NCBI RefSeq assembly: GCF_017573465.1
Contig: NZ_JAGEPF010000043.1
Span: forward strand, 23,243 to 87,242
Direction: 5' to 3'
Source of the DNA: Actinomadura violacea
GTDB taxonomy: Bacteria > Actinomycetota > Actinomycetes > Streptosporangiales > Streptosporangiaceae
Length of the DNA stretch: 64,000 bases
Shown: positions 1 through 7,506 of the stretch, piece after piece
Layout: each line of letters starts with the position of its first letter
How positions within the stretch are numbered: position 1 is the first letter of the stretch
Program-made: the position numbers and the translations under genes
Notes under the pieces: generated by a model
Database searches by the model: none
The model's input: only the letters and a program-made list of their open reading frames with translations
What the model was told of the DNA's origin: nothing

Positions 1-1410
1 GGCGGCACGGTCGTAGGTGTCGGCGGCGCGGCGGAGGTGATGGTTGCCGGTGGCTTGCGCGGCGGTGCGAAGGGCATCGGAGGCGGCCCAGCAGGCGTCT
101 TGGACCGCGTATGGATTGGTGGCGAGGTAGCGACGAATGTGGGCGGTGGCGTAGGACGCGGCGCGGGCCGCGTCGTCGTAGAACGCCTGCCGCTCCTCAA
201 AGGTGAGGTCGTCATCGACGGCGGTGGGCATGTGACGCGCCCCGGGTGATACCCAACGTTGCCGGAGGCGCGTGAGAGAGAGGTCGTCTGCGAGACGGCT
301 TCCCGGATGCCAGGTCGGTTCCTCGTCACCGGGCTCGGTGGGAAGGGCGACGGCGTAGCCGGTGATCTGACCTGGGACGTATTGGCTGTAGCGGACTTTC
401 ACCAGGAGTCCGTTGTCTTGGAGCCGGTCAAGGAACTCGGCGGTCGTCCGGGCTTTGTCCGCGGCGCGGCAGACGGTGGTCCGCAGCAGGGCCTGCCTTG
501 TCCGCGCGGACAGGTGCCGTCCGGACAGCGGACGGACGGCGGACGGGCCGCGGACCGAGCCGTCCGCGCTTGTCCAGCGGAGGCGGAGTTTGGGCAGCGT
601 GAGGTCGGCGGCGAGCTTGCCGCCCCCGTACCAGACCGGCTGTCCGTCCGCGTTGACATCGCCGGGTACAGCCACCGCGTACCCGGTCAGCTCGCCCGCC
701 GTCCGCTGGCTGAACCGCCGCCGCACCAGGACACCACCGTCCTGGAGGCGTTCGAAGAACTCCCTCTCGCTGCCCGCGCCGGCGGCCGCGGTCTGGACCT
801 TGTGAAGCAGGAAGGTACGTGAAGGTACTGGCCGGCCGCGGCGGACGGCCTTCTCGGTCTCGCCGCGTTTGGGACGGCGGGCGGCGGTCCGGTCCGCCGA
901 CGCCGTAGACCGCAGACCGAACCGCGCCTCCACCACCCGGCAGGCGTCCCGCACCCGGTACCCGTCGTTCCATACCTCGGGACGGACGCCGTCCGGCCGC
1001 GCCAGCGTGGCCACGATATGAACGTGGTCGTCGGCGTGCCGGACGGCGATCCAACGGACGGCGTCAACGTCCCCTTCCGGGACCAAGCCGGTCCGCTGCA
1101 TGATCTCGCCGGAGATCTGTGCCCACTGCTCATCGGTCAGGACCGGGTCCTCAGGAGCGGCCCGCACGGCGCAATGCCAAACGGGCTTCCGGTAGTTCCG
1201 TTCACCGAGCAGCGCCAGCGGCTGCGTCAGTAGACCTTCCAGATGGCGAAAGTCGCGGCGGCCATCGGGGCGTATTGCCGGTTCCAGGTCGGCCAGATCT
1301 CCAAAGCCGGCGACGATGTGCGGGTCGCGGTGCTCACCATTGGTGCCCGGCCCGTAGAGGTACCGCAGCAGCCCCTGGACCCGGACACCGCGCAAGACCT
1401 TCCCAATCAC
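1..1410 (-). CDS. Relaxase/mobilization nuclease, C-terminus outside the window
   Basis: Relaxase expected to nick and bind the transfer origin of a mobilisable element. The frame is open from a GTG at 1410 down to base 1, so about 470 residues are visible and the end is cut off by the window. The N-terminal LLRYLYGPG segment is typical of actinobacterial MobA-type relaxases. The metal-binding HxH motif is H129-V-H131 within HVHIVATL. Behind it are two related blocks (about residues 200-290 and 300-385), both with an F-x-RLQD-x-G-LV pattern followed by GYAVA-P, so the middle of the protein is duplicated. The upstream neighbour on the same strand is the MobC-like accessory protein. The start codon is uncertain because no clear ribosome site precedes it. 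Confidence 0.82.
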   Translation of the reverse strand, partial: MIGKVLRGVRVQGLLRYLYGPGTNGEHRDPHIVAGFGDLADLEPAIRPDGRRDFRHLEGLLTQPLALLGERNYRKPVWHCAVRAAPEDPVLTDEQWAQISGEIMQRTGLVPEGDVDAVRWIAVRHADDHVHIVATLARPDGVRPEVWNDGYRVRDACRVVEARFGLRSTASADRTAARRPKRGETEKAVRRGRPVPSRTFLLHKVQTAAAGAGSEREFFERLQDGGVLVRRRFSQRTAGELTGYAVAVPGDVNADGQPVWYGGGKLAADLTLPKLRLRWTSADGSVRGPSAVRPLSGRHLSARTRQALLRTTVCRAADKARTTAEFLDRLQDNGLLVKVRYSQYVPGQITGYAVALPTEPGDEEPTWHPGSRLADDLSLTRLRQRWVSPGARHMPTAVDDDLTFEERQAFYDDAARAASYATAHIRRYLATNPYAVQDACWAASDALRTAAQATGNHHLRRAADTYDRAA

Positions 1411-1456
1411 TGCGTATTGCCCACTGAACAGGTTGTCGAGATCACCGAGGCCGCCG

Positions 1457-1879
1457 TCACGGCAGATGCCTTCTCAGCTCGTCGGCCAGGTCATCCAGCT
1501 TGCGGATCGTCTGTGCGGCAGCGCGGGCGTACCACTGGATCGTCCAGGACACCTCTCCTGAGTTCAGTGCGGCGACCGCCTGGTTGAGATTGACGCCGAT
1601 CCGGTGCGCCTGACCGCGCACCTGCATGACGGCCTGCAGCACCTCGCGCAGTTCGCTGTTCTCCGCTCGCGGCTTGCCGGTCGCTGCGGCGAGCAATGTC
1701 AGCGCCGCCCATGCCGCAGTCGCCAGGCGCTCTCGCTCGGCCGCCCTCGACACCGCCGCGTGCTCATCGTCGGACAACAGGATGTACAGCACGCGCCTCC
1801 GCTTCCCCCCGCTGCGGGTTCGCCGGTTTCGACGCTTCACCATGCTCGACGCGGACTCGTCACTGCCGTCTTCGACCAA
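1457..1879 (-). CDS. MobC-like relaxosome accessory protein
   Basis: A 140-residue basic protein. The first 30 residues are rich in Arg/Lys. A ribbon-helix-helix-like stretch follows (LYILLSDDEHAAVSRAA), then a helical segment with the pattern RGQAHRIGVNLNQAVAALN, which is the hallmark of the MobC/relaxosome family (I-G-x-N-L-N-Q). Such proteins bind the origin of transfer and help the relaxase open the DNA. It ends 47 bases before the relaxase start on the same strand, so the two form a mobilisation cassette. Family assignment is from the motif; the DNA site is not identified. Confidence 0.8.
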   Translation of the reverse strand: MVEDGSDESASSMVKRRNRRTRSGGKRRRVLYILLSDDEHAAVSRAAERERLATAAWAALTLLAAATGKPRAENSELREVLQAVMQVRGQAHRIGVNLNQAVAALNSGEVSWTIQWYARAAAQTIRKLDDLADELRRHLP

Positions 1880-2043
1880 TTGGCCTCCTCACCTGGGATC
1901 GCGCTCGATCCCGTCCCTCGCTGTGGACCGCGCCCGGTCCGCAGCCGATAACACTTGCGATCTCCATTTCTTGCCCTGCAGCAGCAGAGCCTGCTGAAGA
2001 TCCCTCTGGGCTTGGCTGAGACCGCGCTCGACGGCGCGGCTAG

Positions 2044-2283
2044 GTTGCAGGCAAGCAAGAGGAAGAGGTCGTCATCCGGCTCACGCGGGACCAAGCGCTC
2101 GTCTTGTCAGAGTGGTTGGAACGGCTGCAGATGACGGACCTCGGCCGTGTCGTTGACGACTCAGCCGTCTGGGCACCGCTTCATCGAATCGCGGGCACCC
2201 TCGACAAGGCACTGCCGGATATCTTCGCCGCCGACTACGCCGAGCGTCTCGATGCCGCCCGCCGCCGCCTGCGTCCGGAGTGA
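2044..2283 (+). pseudogene. Small hypothetical protein, N-terminus probably lost
   Basis: The frame from 2044 to the TGA at 2281-2283 reads as a coherent acidic/amphipathic protein (VVIRLTRDQALVLSEWLERL, then WAPLHRIAGTLDKALPDIF). It is preceded directly by an in-frame TAG at 2041 with no ATG or GTG start. A TTG at 2104 or an ATG at 2131 could start a shorter product of 59 or 50 residues. The protein-like composition suggests a genuine gene that lost its beginning. I do not know its function. It lies divergently from mobC. Confidence 0.4.
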
Positions 2284-2426
2284 GTCAGCGTTCGTCCATC
2301 GGAGACCTGCACAGGCCAGAGGCTCCGAGTTCGCTTGTGCGGTCACGTGCCGCGGGCGGGTACGTGGTTCCCGATGCAGTTCGATCGGCCTCTTCGAGCA
2401 CTGTCGCTCCACGCCTTCCGAAACTC

Positions 2427-2460
2427 GCCCGGTTATCCACAGCGCTGTGGATAACCGGGC
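2427..2460. repeat. 34-bp perfect palindrome with two DnaA-box-like cores
   Basis: Two 17-base arms (2427-2443 and 2444-2460) are perfectly complementary with no loop. Each arm contains TTATCCACA, the classical DnaA box (2433-2441, and inverted at 2446-2454), separated by GCGC. It lies in a stretch without recognisable genes next to the mobilisation cassette. It could be a replication or partition site of the mobile element, a protein operator, or a transcription terminator; a short T-rich run (TTGTT) follows on the right. Confidence 0.6.
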
Positions 2461-2897
2461 TTGTTCGAGAGACCTGTGCTCGCTTGCCCGTATCGGGGTA
2501 CTGAGAGCCTTGGCCGGGGGTGCGGCCTAGTGTCTGAGCTTTCTGCCGCGGATTCAGACAGAGTTGGTCATGCAGTTTGACGGTGAGCCGCTCAGTGGCC
2601 CCGTTGGTGTGAGTGTCGAGTGCGTCCATGTGAGGTGCTCTCCAGCGTTGACTGAATTCGGACCATTGCGGACTCCTCTCTCCTCGGTTCGGCTGAGTGC
2701 TCCGACGGCCACTTCGGCCGCCTGTGTCCCAGCTTCTCTCATCTCACGCTAGGTGGCTACTTTAAGCACCGGCGTGGCGTGCTGTTGCTCGAAAGCATCA
2801 TGGTGGCATTCCAGGGGTTGCCCGGCGGCAGGGCGCGGGAGGTCCCGCCCCTCGCCGAGCGTTAAGTCGAGTGCCCGGCTCGGATGACAGAGGTGAT
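2461..2897. other. Gap without recognisable genes
   Basis: About 440 bases between the palindrome and the terminator at 2898. Short open frames exist on both strands, but none has a convincing start, ribosome site or protein-like composition. I see nothing functional here. Confidence 0.4.
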
Positions 2898-2927
2898 GGG
2901 CGACTCCCTGGTCTGGGGGAGTCGCCC
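2898..2927 (-). terminator. Hairpin terminator after the 3.7-2.9 kb minus-strand genes
   Basis: An 11-bp stem (GGGCGACTCCC paired with GGGAGTCGCCC) around an 8-base loop lies 12 bases past the stop codon at 2940. No strong T-run follows, as is common in high-GC actinomycetes. Confidence 0.6.
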
Positions 2928-2939
2928 GCCCTCAGCGTT

Positions 2940-3266
2940 CTACTCGGTGAACAGGTCGGCCATCGCGGTGTCCGTACGTGCAACGGCCTCACTCAGGGCA
3001 TCTGCTCGCCCGGCCAGGTAGGCGCGATGCCGTCGATTCTTCTCCTTGGAGGCTCGGTATCGAGCCTGCTTCGCTTCCTCTGCCATGGCATCGCGGGAGC
3101 GGGCGAAGGCCAAGCCGACGCCGGTCGTGAGTTCGAGCCCAGTCATCTCGTCAGGGACGATGAACGCGAGGGGTGGCGGAACCGTGGAACGGCGTCGGAC
3201 GAGCAGGCGGAGCGCTGGGCGCAGCCTCACGAGGCGGCTTTCCGGTCGAGCGCCCATGACGCCCAA
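2940..3266 (-). CDS. Hypothetical basic/charged helical protein
   Basis: The longest frame gives 108 residues. The convincing part is the last 70: an MTGLELTTGVGLAFARS segment followed by a highly charged helix (EEAKQARYRASKEKNRRHR). The start is uncertain: the 3266 ATG overlaps the upstream ATP-binding gene by 40 bases, and internal starts are possible, including the ATG of MTGLELTT. It is probably co-transcribed with the ATP-binding protein and ends at a hairpin. The family is not recognised. Confidence 0.5.
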   Translation of the reverse strand: MGVMGARPESRLVRLRPALRLLVRRRSTVPPPLAFIVPDEMTGLELTTGVGLAFARSRDAMAEEAKQARYRASKEKNRRHRAYLAGRADALSEAVARTDTAMADLFTE

Positions 3267-3742
3267 ACGACCTTGCCCGGCTTGGGTGTTGTGACGGGGT
3301 ACCAGCCCCAGGCGCCGGCGAGCATCGTCGCCAGCCGCAGGCCGCGCCCGCCTTCGTCGTTGAGCTCCGTGTCCGGGATCTGCGGACGGCCGACCCCGGA
3401 GTCACGAACCTCGACGATGAGGTGCTTGGCCGATATCCGGAGCTGGATGAGGATCATCGCGAGTTCGTCCAGGGCGAGATGATCTTCGGGGAGCAGCTCA
3501 CCCGTGACGTCGAAGGCATTGGTGACCAGCTCGGAGAGCACCTGCTGGCACTCCCAGCCGTGATCGGTGTCCAGTCCCCATGCCGACAGCTTGGCTCGTG
3601 CGAACGCGCGCACTAGGGGGATCGAGGTTGGCAGAGCGGCCAAACCCACGACATCCCTGTAGTTGCCGCCGTCGTGCAGCGGGGGCCTTGTGCCAGGCGT
3701 CGCAGTGTCGCGGTGTGGGGGTGCGGTCGATGGCACAGACAT
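3227..3742 (-). CDS. ATP-binding protein of the RsbW/anti-sigma kinase-like type
   Basis: A 171-residue single-domain GHKL ATPase. The N-box is LSELVTNAFDVTG (E-L-V-T-N-A), the G1 box is VEVRDSGVGRP and the G2 region is DEGGRGLRLATMLA. A short C-terminal strand reads KVVWASWAL. Proteins of this type are abundant in actinomycetes, where they act as anti-sigma factor kinases or work with HTH/DUF397 partners. It stands upstream of the small charged protein at 2940 and close to an HTH/DUF397 pair, which fits a regulatory role. Its partner cannot be told from sequence. Confidence 0.85.
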   Translation of the reverse strand: MSVPSTAPPHRDTATPGTRPPLHDGGNYRDVVGLAALPTSIPLVRAFARAKLSAWGLDTDHGWECQQVLSELVTNAFDVTGELLPEDHLALDELAMILIQLRISAKHLIVEVRDSGVGRPQIPDTELNDEGGRGLRLATMLAGAWGWYPVTTPKPGKVVWASWALDRKAAS

Positions 3743-3945
3743 CTTGTCGCTCCTGACTGTGAACCTGCAGACGGACGACAGCCGGTTCTCGGAAGTCCAT
3801 TGACCTGTGCTCTCGGGTCGCTAGACAGATGCCAGCGTTCCGACTGTCCTTGCTTTGTGACAGTCACGAGTATGTGATTGTCGTTGATCGCCTGCAAGGG
3901 TTTTCGTGACAGTGCGCATCTCTCTCGTTACCCAGATATAAAGAA

Positions 3946-3974
3946 AAGGGTCGAAGTGTGACACTTCGACCCTT
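3946..3974 (-). terminator. Rho-independent terminator of the HTH-DUF397 unit
   Basis: A 14-bp perfect stem (AAGGGTCGAAGTGT and its complement) surrounds a single base, so the loop forms by opening of the top pairs. It is followed on the minus strand by a T-rich tail (TTTTCTTTATA). It lies 18 bases beyond the DUF397 stop codon. Confidence 0.85.
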
Positions 3975-3992
3975 GCTTCACTGGCTGAATGG

Positions 3993-4202
3993 CTACGGCA
4001 GACAGTGCCTTCCCTTGCGGACCTCCGCCAAGAAGATCGCCCAAGCGCTCACCTCGAACTCAAGCACTGGGCCGGCGTCGCCAGACGCGGTGTCCCGGAC
4101 GCCGACCCGGTGTCCGTCCGCTCGCCCGGCCTCGACACAGTTGTTGCCCGTTCCGCTGTACGACGACTTGCGCCATCCGACAAAGCGTTCACGACTGGTC
4201 AT
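3993..4202 (-). CDS. DUF397 domain protein
   Basis: A 69-residue protein with the DUF397 signature: WRKSSYSGTGNNCVEAG near the N-terminus, VGVRDTASGDAGPVLEF in the middle, and a W-x-x-F-x-x-x-V-R-x-G ending. DUF397 proteins are small partners encoded beside HTH(DUF5753) regulators in actinomycetes and are often linked to development or antibiotic control. It follows the HTH gene by 10 bases on the same strand and ends in a strong terminator. Confidence 0.9.
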   Translation of the reverse strand: MTSRERFVGWRKSSYSGTGNNCVEAGRADGHRVGVRDTASGDAGPVLEFEVSAWAIFLAEVRKGRHCLP

Positions 4203-4212
4203 GGTGATCTTC

Positions 4213-5097
4213 CTAGTGCGACGGAAGGGAGCCTGCGACGTCCGTCAGCATCTCGCGTGACCGCTCGGCCGACAGGGCTGCGCGGATGAGACCTCCGTAC
4301 ACCATCTCGAACTGTGCGGTGTGCTCCGGATCGGTGAGGACGAGGTCGGTGGTCACCGTCTCCAACGCCACCACATCCGGGTCACCGTCGTCTGGATAGG
4401 TGTACATCGAAAACGAACATTCAGGGATGTTGTACCCAGGGATCTCGGCGTCCACAGGCAGAACCCGCACCGTCACCCGCTCCTCCTGCCGGGACAGGTC
4501 GACGATGTGGCCGAGCTGCCGACGGAACACTTCTGCCGGGACCGAACGCCGGCGCAGTACCACCTCGTCCAGGATCACCTCGTAGGACGGGCCAGCCGGA
4601 CGATGCAGCATCCGCTGCCGTCCGACCCGCCCCTTCAGCACGCCGGCGACTTCGGCATCGGGCGGCAAGGGCAGCTCGGTGTTGGCCAGGCGTGTGGCGA
4701 TGAACTCCTCTGTTTGCAGCAGCCCAGGGATCAGGTTCTGCTGGTACTCGCGGATGACGCTCGCACCGGCCTCGAGGTTGGCGAACCTGGCCTGGCGTTC
4801 ACCGATCCCCGACGACTCCCACCAGCCATGCGACGCCGCCTCGGCGGTGATCTGCACGAGCTGTGTCCACTTGTCGCCCTCGACGCCGAGGACGTCCAGC
4901 AGTCGCTGAACATCCTCCTGATTGGGCGCGACGTGTGCGTTCTCCAGCTTGCTGATCATCTGTCGGTACACGCCCGACCGCTTGGCCAGGTCCTGTGCAG
5001 AGACCCCGGCCTGTTCTCGCAGCTCGCGCAGCTCCGCAGCAAGCCTCAGTCGGCGCACGTACGGACTGATCACCACTCCACCCCGTGTCCTCGACAC
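4213..5097 (-). CDS. XRE-family transcriptional regulator with DUF5753 domain
   Basis: About 294 residues. The N-terminal HTH (about residues 12-75) has LRELREQAGVSAQDLAKRSG and ISKLENAHVAPNQEDVQRLL. The rest matches the DUF5753 ligand-binding region, with EYQQNLIPGLLQTEEF, GRQRML, EVILDEVVLRR and a VRVLPVDAEIPG core. It forms an operon with the DUF397 gene. Such pairs act as repressor/antagonist modules. GTG at 5097 gives the longest product; GTG at 5073 is an alternative closer to a GGTGGA sequence. Confidence 0.88.
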   Translation of the reverse strand: MSRTRGGVVISPYVRRLRLAAELRELREQAGVSAQDLAKRSGVYRQMISKLENAHVAPNQEDVQRLLDVLGVEGDKWTQLVQITAEAASHGWWESSGIGERQARFANLEAGASVIREYQQNLIPGLLQTEEFIATRLANTELPLPPDAEVAGVLKGRVGRQRMLHRPAGPSYEVILDEVVLRRRSVPAEVFRRQLGHIVDLSRQEERVTVRVLPVDAEIPGYNIPECSFSMYTYPDDGDPDVVALETVTTDLVLTDPEHTAQFEMVYGGLIRAALSAERSREMLTDVAGSLPSH

Positions 5098-5286
5098 CGA
5101 CTGTCACGTCTCTAGGACATGGAGCGTATCCACGTCCCGTCCCGCGTGGGGCTGCCTTCCTTACTCCTACAAGCGCTCCGAACGGGCAGCGCGCATGTCG
5201 CGTGACCTGAAGATGCACCGCCCGACCCGAGGAGCGCGAAGTGCTCCAGCGCTCTCCCGATGCGGATGACGACGGCCGTCGTGAAC

Positions 5287-5664
5287 TCAGGCGTCGGCTG
5301 CGTCGCTTTCCGGGGGTGGGCAGCAGGTGCGCAGGTAGTTCTGGAGTTCGGTGAGGGATCGCTCTACCGAGGTGGTGTCGACGCGATAGCGGACTTGCTT
5401 GCCGTCCTTGCGGGAGGTGAGGAGGCCGCCGCGGCGCAGCAGGGCGAGTTGCTGGGAGGCGTTGGACTGGCCGATGGCGAGGCGCTCGGCGACGGTGCCG
5501 ACGGTCAGTTCGACGCCGCCGGCGAACAGTTCGAGCATCTGCTGGCGCTGCTCGCTGGCCAGGCCCTTGAGGAACTCGCGCAGCTTCTCGCTCGGCGGCT
5601 CGACAGCGGCCCCGCAGCCGAGGTCCGGCTCGGGCTGCGAGCTGCTTGCTGCCTGGTCAGGCAC
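5287..5664 (-). CDS. arsR: ArsR-family metalloregulator with C-terminal Cys pair
   Basis: A 125-residue winged-helix repressor. The recognition region is AERLAIGQSNASQQLALLRRGGLLTSRKDGKQVRYRV. Instead of the common CVC site it carries a Cys pair at the extreme C-terminus (RTCCPPPESD) and one Cys near the N-terminus (DLGCG), so the As(III)/metal site is probably of the terminal type. GTG at 5664 is chosen because GAGGAGGAA stands just upstream; longer frames would run through the operator. It is divergent from the flavoprotein at 5728, with a palindromic operator between them. Confidence 0.88.
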   Translation of the reverse strand: MPDQAASSSQPEPDLGCGAAVEPPSEKLREFLKGLASEQRQQMLELFAGGVELTVGTVAERLAIGQSNASQQLALLRRGGLLTSRKDGKQVRYRVDTTSVERSLTELQNYLRTCCPPPESDAADA

Positions 5665-5687
5665 CGATTCCTCCTCTACGTCGCCCC

Positions 5688-5722
5688 AACATATTAACAT
5701 TTCATGAAATGATGTTATGTTG
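5688..5722. promoter_or_regulatory. Divergent ArsR operator/promoter
   Basis: An AT-rich inverted repeat in an otherwise GC-rich region. The outer arms are CAACATA and TATGTTG, with an inner TTCATGAA core. It lies between the start codons of arsR (5664, minus) and the flavoprotein (5728, plus). The TTCATGAA core resembles ArsR/SmtB operators. Placement suggests that one repressor site controls both genes. Confidence 0.7.
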
Positions 5723-5727
5723 AGGGC

Positions 5728-6789
5728 ATGCCTCAGCGTTCCGACACCATCATCATCGGGGGCGGCCAGGCCGGTCTCGCCACAGCCCACGTCGCCCGCG
5801 AGCTCGGCCTGAGTCCGGTAATCCTGGAGGCCGCCCAGTCCACCGCAGGGTCATGGCCGCACTACTACGACAGCCTCACGCTGTTCTCTCCGGCTCGCCG
5901 CAGCGCCCTGCCTGGCGTTCCGTTCCCTGGTGACCCGAACGGTTACCCGAGGCGTGATGAGGTCGTCGCCTACCTGGCCGGCTACGCCGAACGGCTCGAC
6001 GCCGACGTTCGGACAGCCCACCGTGTGGCAAAGGTTGCCGTCGAGGCGGACGCGGCGTCCAAGCGCATGTTCGAAGTCGTGGTCGACAACGGCGAGATCT
6101 TCACTGCGCCGATCGTCATCGCGGCGACCGGGGCCTTTAGCCGACCGCACCGCCCCGACGTACCGGGGCTGGGCTCGTTCACCGGCACGGTGCTTCATTC
6201 CTCGCAGTACCGGCGGCCCGAGGAGTTCGCCGGGCAGCGGGTCGTGATCGTGGGTGGCGGGAACTCGGCGGTCCAGATCGCCATCGAGTTGGCCGGGCAG
6301 TCGCGCGTCACGCTGGCCACCCGGCATCCGTTGCGTTTCATGGCACAGCGCGTTCTCGGCGTCGACATGCACTTGTGGCTGCAGCGCACCGGCTTGGACG
6401 CGGCCGGGTGGGCGCGTCCACTGCTGACCGGCGGCAAGGGAACACCGGTCTTCGATACCGGCACCTACCGGGCGCAGATCGCCACCGGCAATCCGGACCG
6501 GCGCCCCATGTTCACGAGACTGGACGGCGAATCCGTGGTGTGGCAGGACGGGATCCGCGAGCGCGTCGACGTGGTTCTGCTCGCCACCGGCTTCCGGCCC
6601 GGGGTCGGCTATCTCGAGGAGTTGGGCGCGCTCGGCTCGGACGGCGAGCCACTGCACCGCGGAGGGATCTCCATGACCCATCCGGGACTGGGCTACGTGG
6701 GCCTGGAGTGGCAGCGGTCGTTCGCGTCGGCCACCCTGCGGGGCGTCGGCGCCGACGCCCGCCACGTCCTCACCCGTCTTCGCAAGTAG
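5728..6789 (+). CDS. FAD/NAD(P)-dependent monooxygenase, ArsO-like
   Basis: 353 residues with two Rossmann motifs: the FAD site GGGQAGLATA near the start and the NAD(P) site VIVGGGNSAVQ at about residue 170. The ATGFRP motif near residue 290 is typical of flavin monooxygenases. The LFSPARRSALPG segment (about residue 52) is shared with the flavoprotein at 14105 and marks the ArsO-like group found in arsenic operons. The reaction is not known with certainty; oxidation of arsenite or of an organoarsenical is the usual proposal. It is transcribed divergently from arsR across a shared operator. Confidence 0.82.
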   Translation: MPQRSDTIIIGGGQAGLATAHVARELGLSPVILEAAQSTAGSWPHYYDSLTLFSPARRSALPGVPFPGDPNGYPRRDEVVAYLAGYAERLDADVRTAHRVAKVAVEADAASKRMFEVVVDNGEIFTAPIVIAATGAFSRPHRPDVPGLGSFTGTVLHSSQYRRPEEFAGQRVVIVGGGNSAVQIAIELAGQSRVTLATRHPLRFMAQRVLGVDMHLWLQRTGLDAAGWARPLLTGGKGTPVFDTGTYRAQIATGNPDRRPMFTRLDGESVVWQDGIRERVDVVLLATGFRPGVGYLEELGALGSDGEPLHRGGISMTHPGLGYVGLEWQRSFASATLRGVGADARHVLTRLRK

Positions 6790-6849
6790 GTCTGCACAAG
6801 GAGCACGCTCGCGCGAGGAAGTTGGGGATGGGCGGCCGGTGTGGAGGGT

Positions 6850-7215
6850 TCAGGACGTGGTGAGCGCGGGCAGCGCGAACAGGCCGGACAGCCGGGTGAG
6901 CCGTTCAGGCACCACCCGGTAGTACACCCAGGTCCCGCGCCGCTCACCGTCGATCAGCCCGGCTTGGCGGAGCACCTTCAGGTGATGGGAGATGGTGGGG
7001 GCGGTCAACTCGAAGGCGCCGGTCAGGTCGCACACGCACGCCTCGCCCTCCTCGGCCGAGGCGATCATGTTCAGCAACCGCAACCGGACCGGGTCCGACA
7101 GCGCCTTGAACACCCCGGCCAGTTCGGCGGCCTCCTGCTCGCTCAGGGCGGGCCCGCTCAGCGGCGCGCAGCACACCGGGTCGGTGACGTCTTCCAACTC
7201 CAACAACTTAGACAT
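6850..7215 (-). CDS. arsR: ArsR-family repressor with CVC metal site
   Basis: 121 residues from the ATG at 7215. The As(III)-sensing CVCDL motif is present (EACVCDLTGAF, at the start of the DNA-binding region), followed by TAPTISHHLKVLRQAGLIDGERRGTWVYYRV, the wing. An extra Cys pair near the N-terminus (DPVCCAPL) could complete a three-cysteine site. An ATG 36 bases upstream (7251) is possible but would lie in the presumed promoter. It is divergent from the small gene and flavoprotein at 7293-9180, so it probably represses them. Confidence 0.88.
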   Translation of the reverse strand: MSKLLELEDVTDPVCCAPLSGPALSEQEAAELAGVFKALSDPVRLRLLNMIASAEEGEACVCDLTGAFELTAPTISHHLKVLRQAGLIDGERRGTWVYYRVVPERLTRLSGLFALPALTTS

Positions 7216-7292
7216 GGCTCTAATTTGACATCTATCTATGCAGCGATGCAAACTGGCGCCTGCTTCGAAGAACGTCTAAACAAGGGGTTGTG

Positions 7293-7454
7293 ATGAAGAC
7301 GCTGCTCACCCGGATCACCGCTCAGCACAGCACCGCACGCTCCGGCGGGCACGTCACCTTCCGCGACGACCTCGGGGAGGTCTGCACCAGCGCCTGCCGT
7401 GCGGCCGCCCACCGCGACCGAGTGGCCACCGCCGCCCACCACGCCCGTCTCTGA
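7293..7454 (+). CDS. 53-residue hypothetical protein
   Basis: A small frame with an ATG at 7293 (or GTG at 7290) behind an AAGGGG-type site. It is basic and His/Arg-rich, with a CTSAC motif in the centre (EVCTSACRAAAHRD). It is the first gene of the unit repressed by the divergent ArsR, followed by the cysteine-decorated flavoprotein 52 bases later. The spaced cysteines could bind a thiophilic metalloid, but no family is recognised. Confidence 0.6.
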   Translation: MKTLLTRITAQHSTARSGGHVTFRDDLGEVCTSACRAAAHRDRVATAAHHARL

Positions 7455-7506
7455 CCTGGACCGCCCACTCTGCAAGGCCACCTACGCAACGCAGCTAGGA
7501 GAGATC

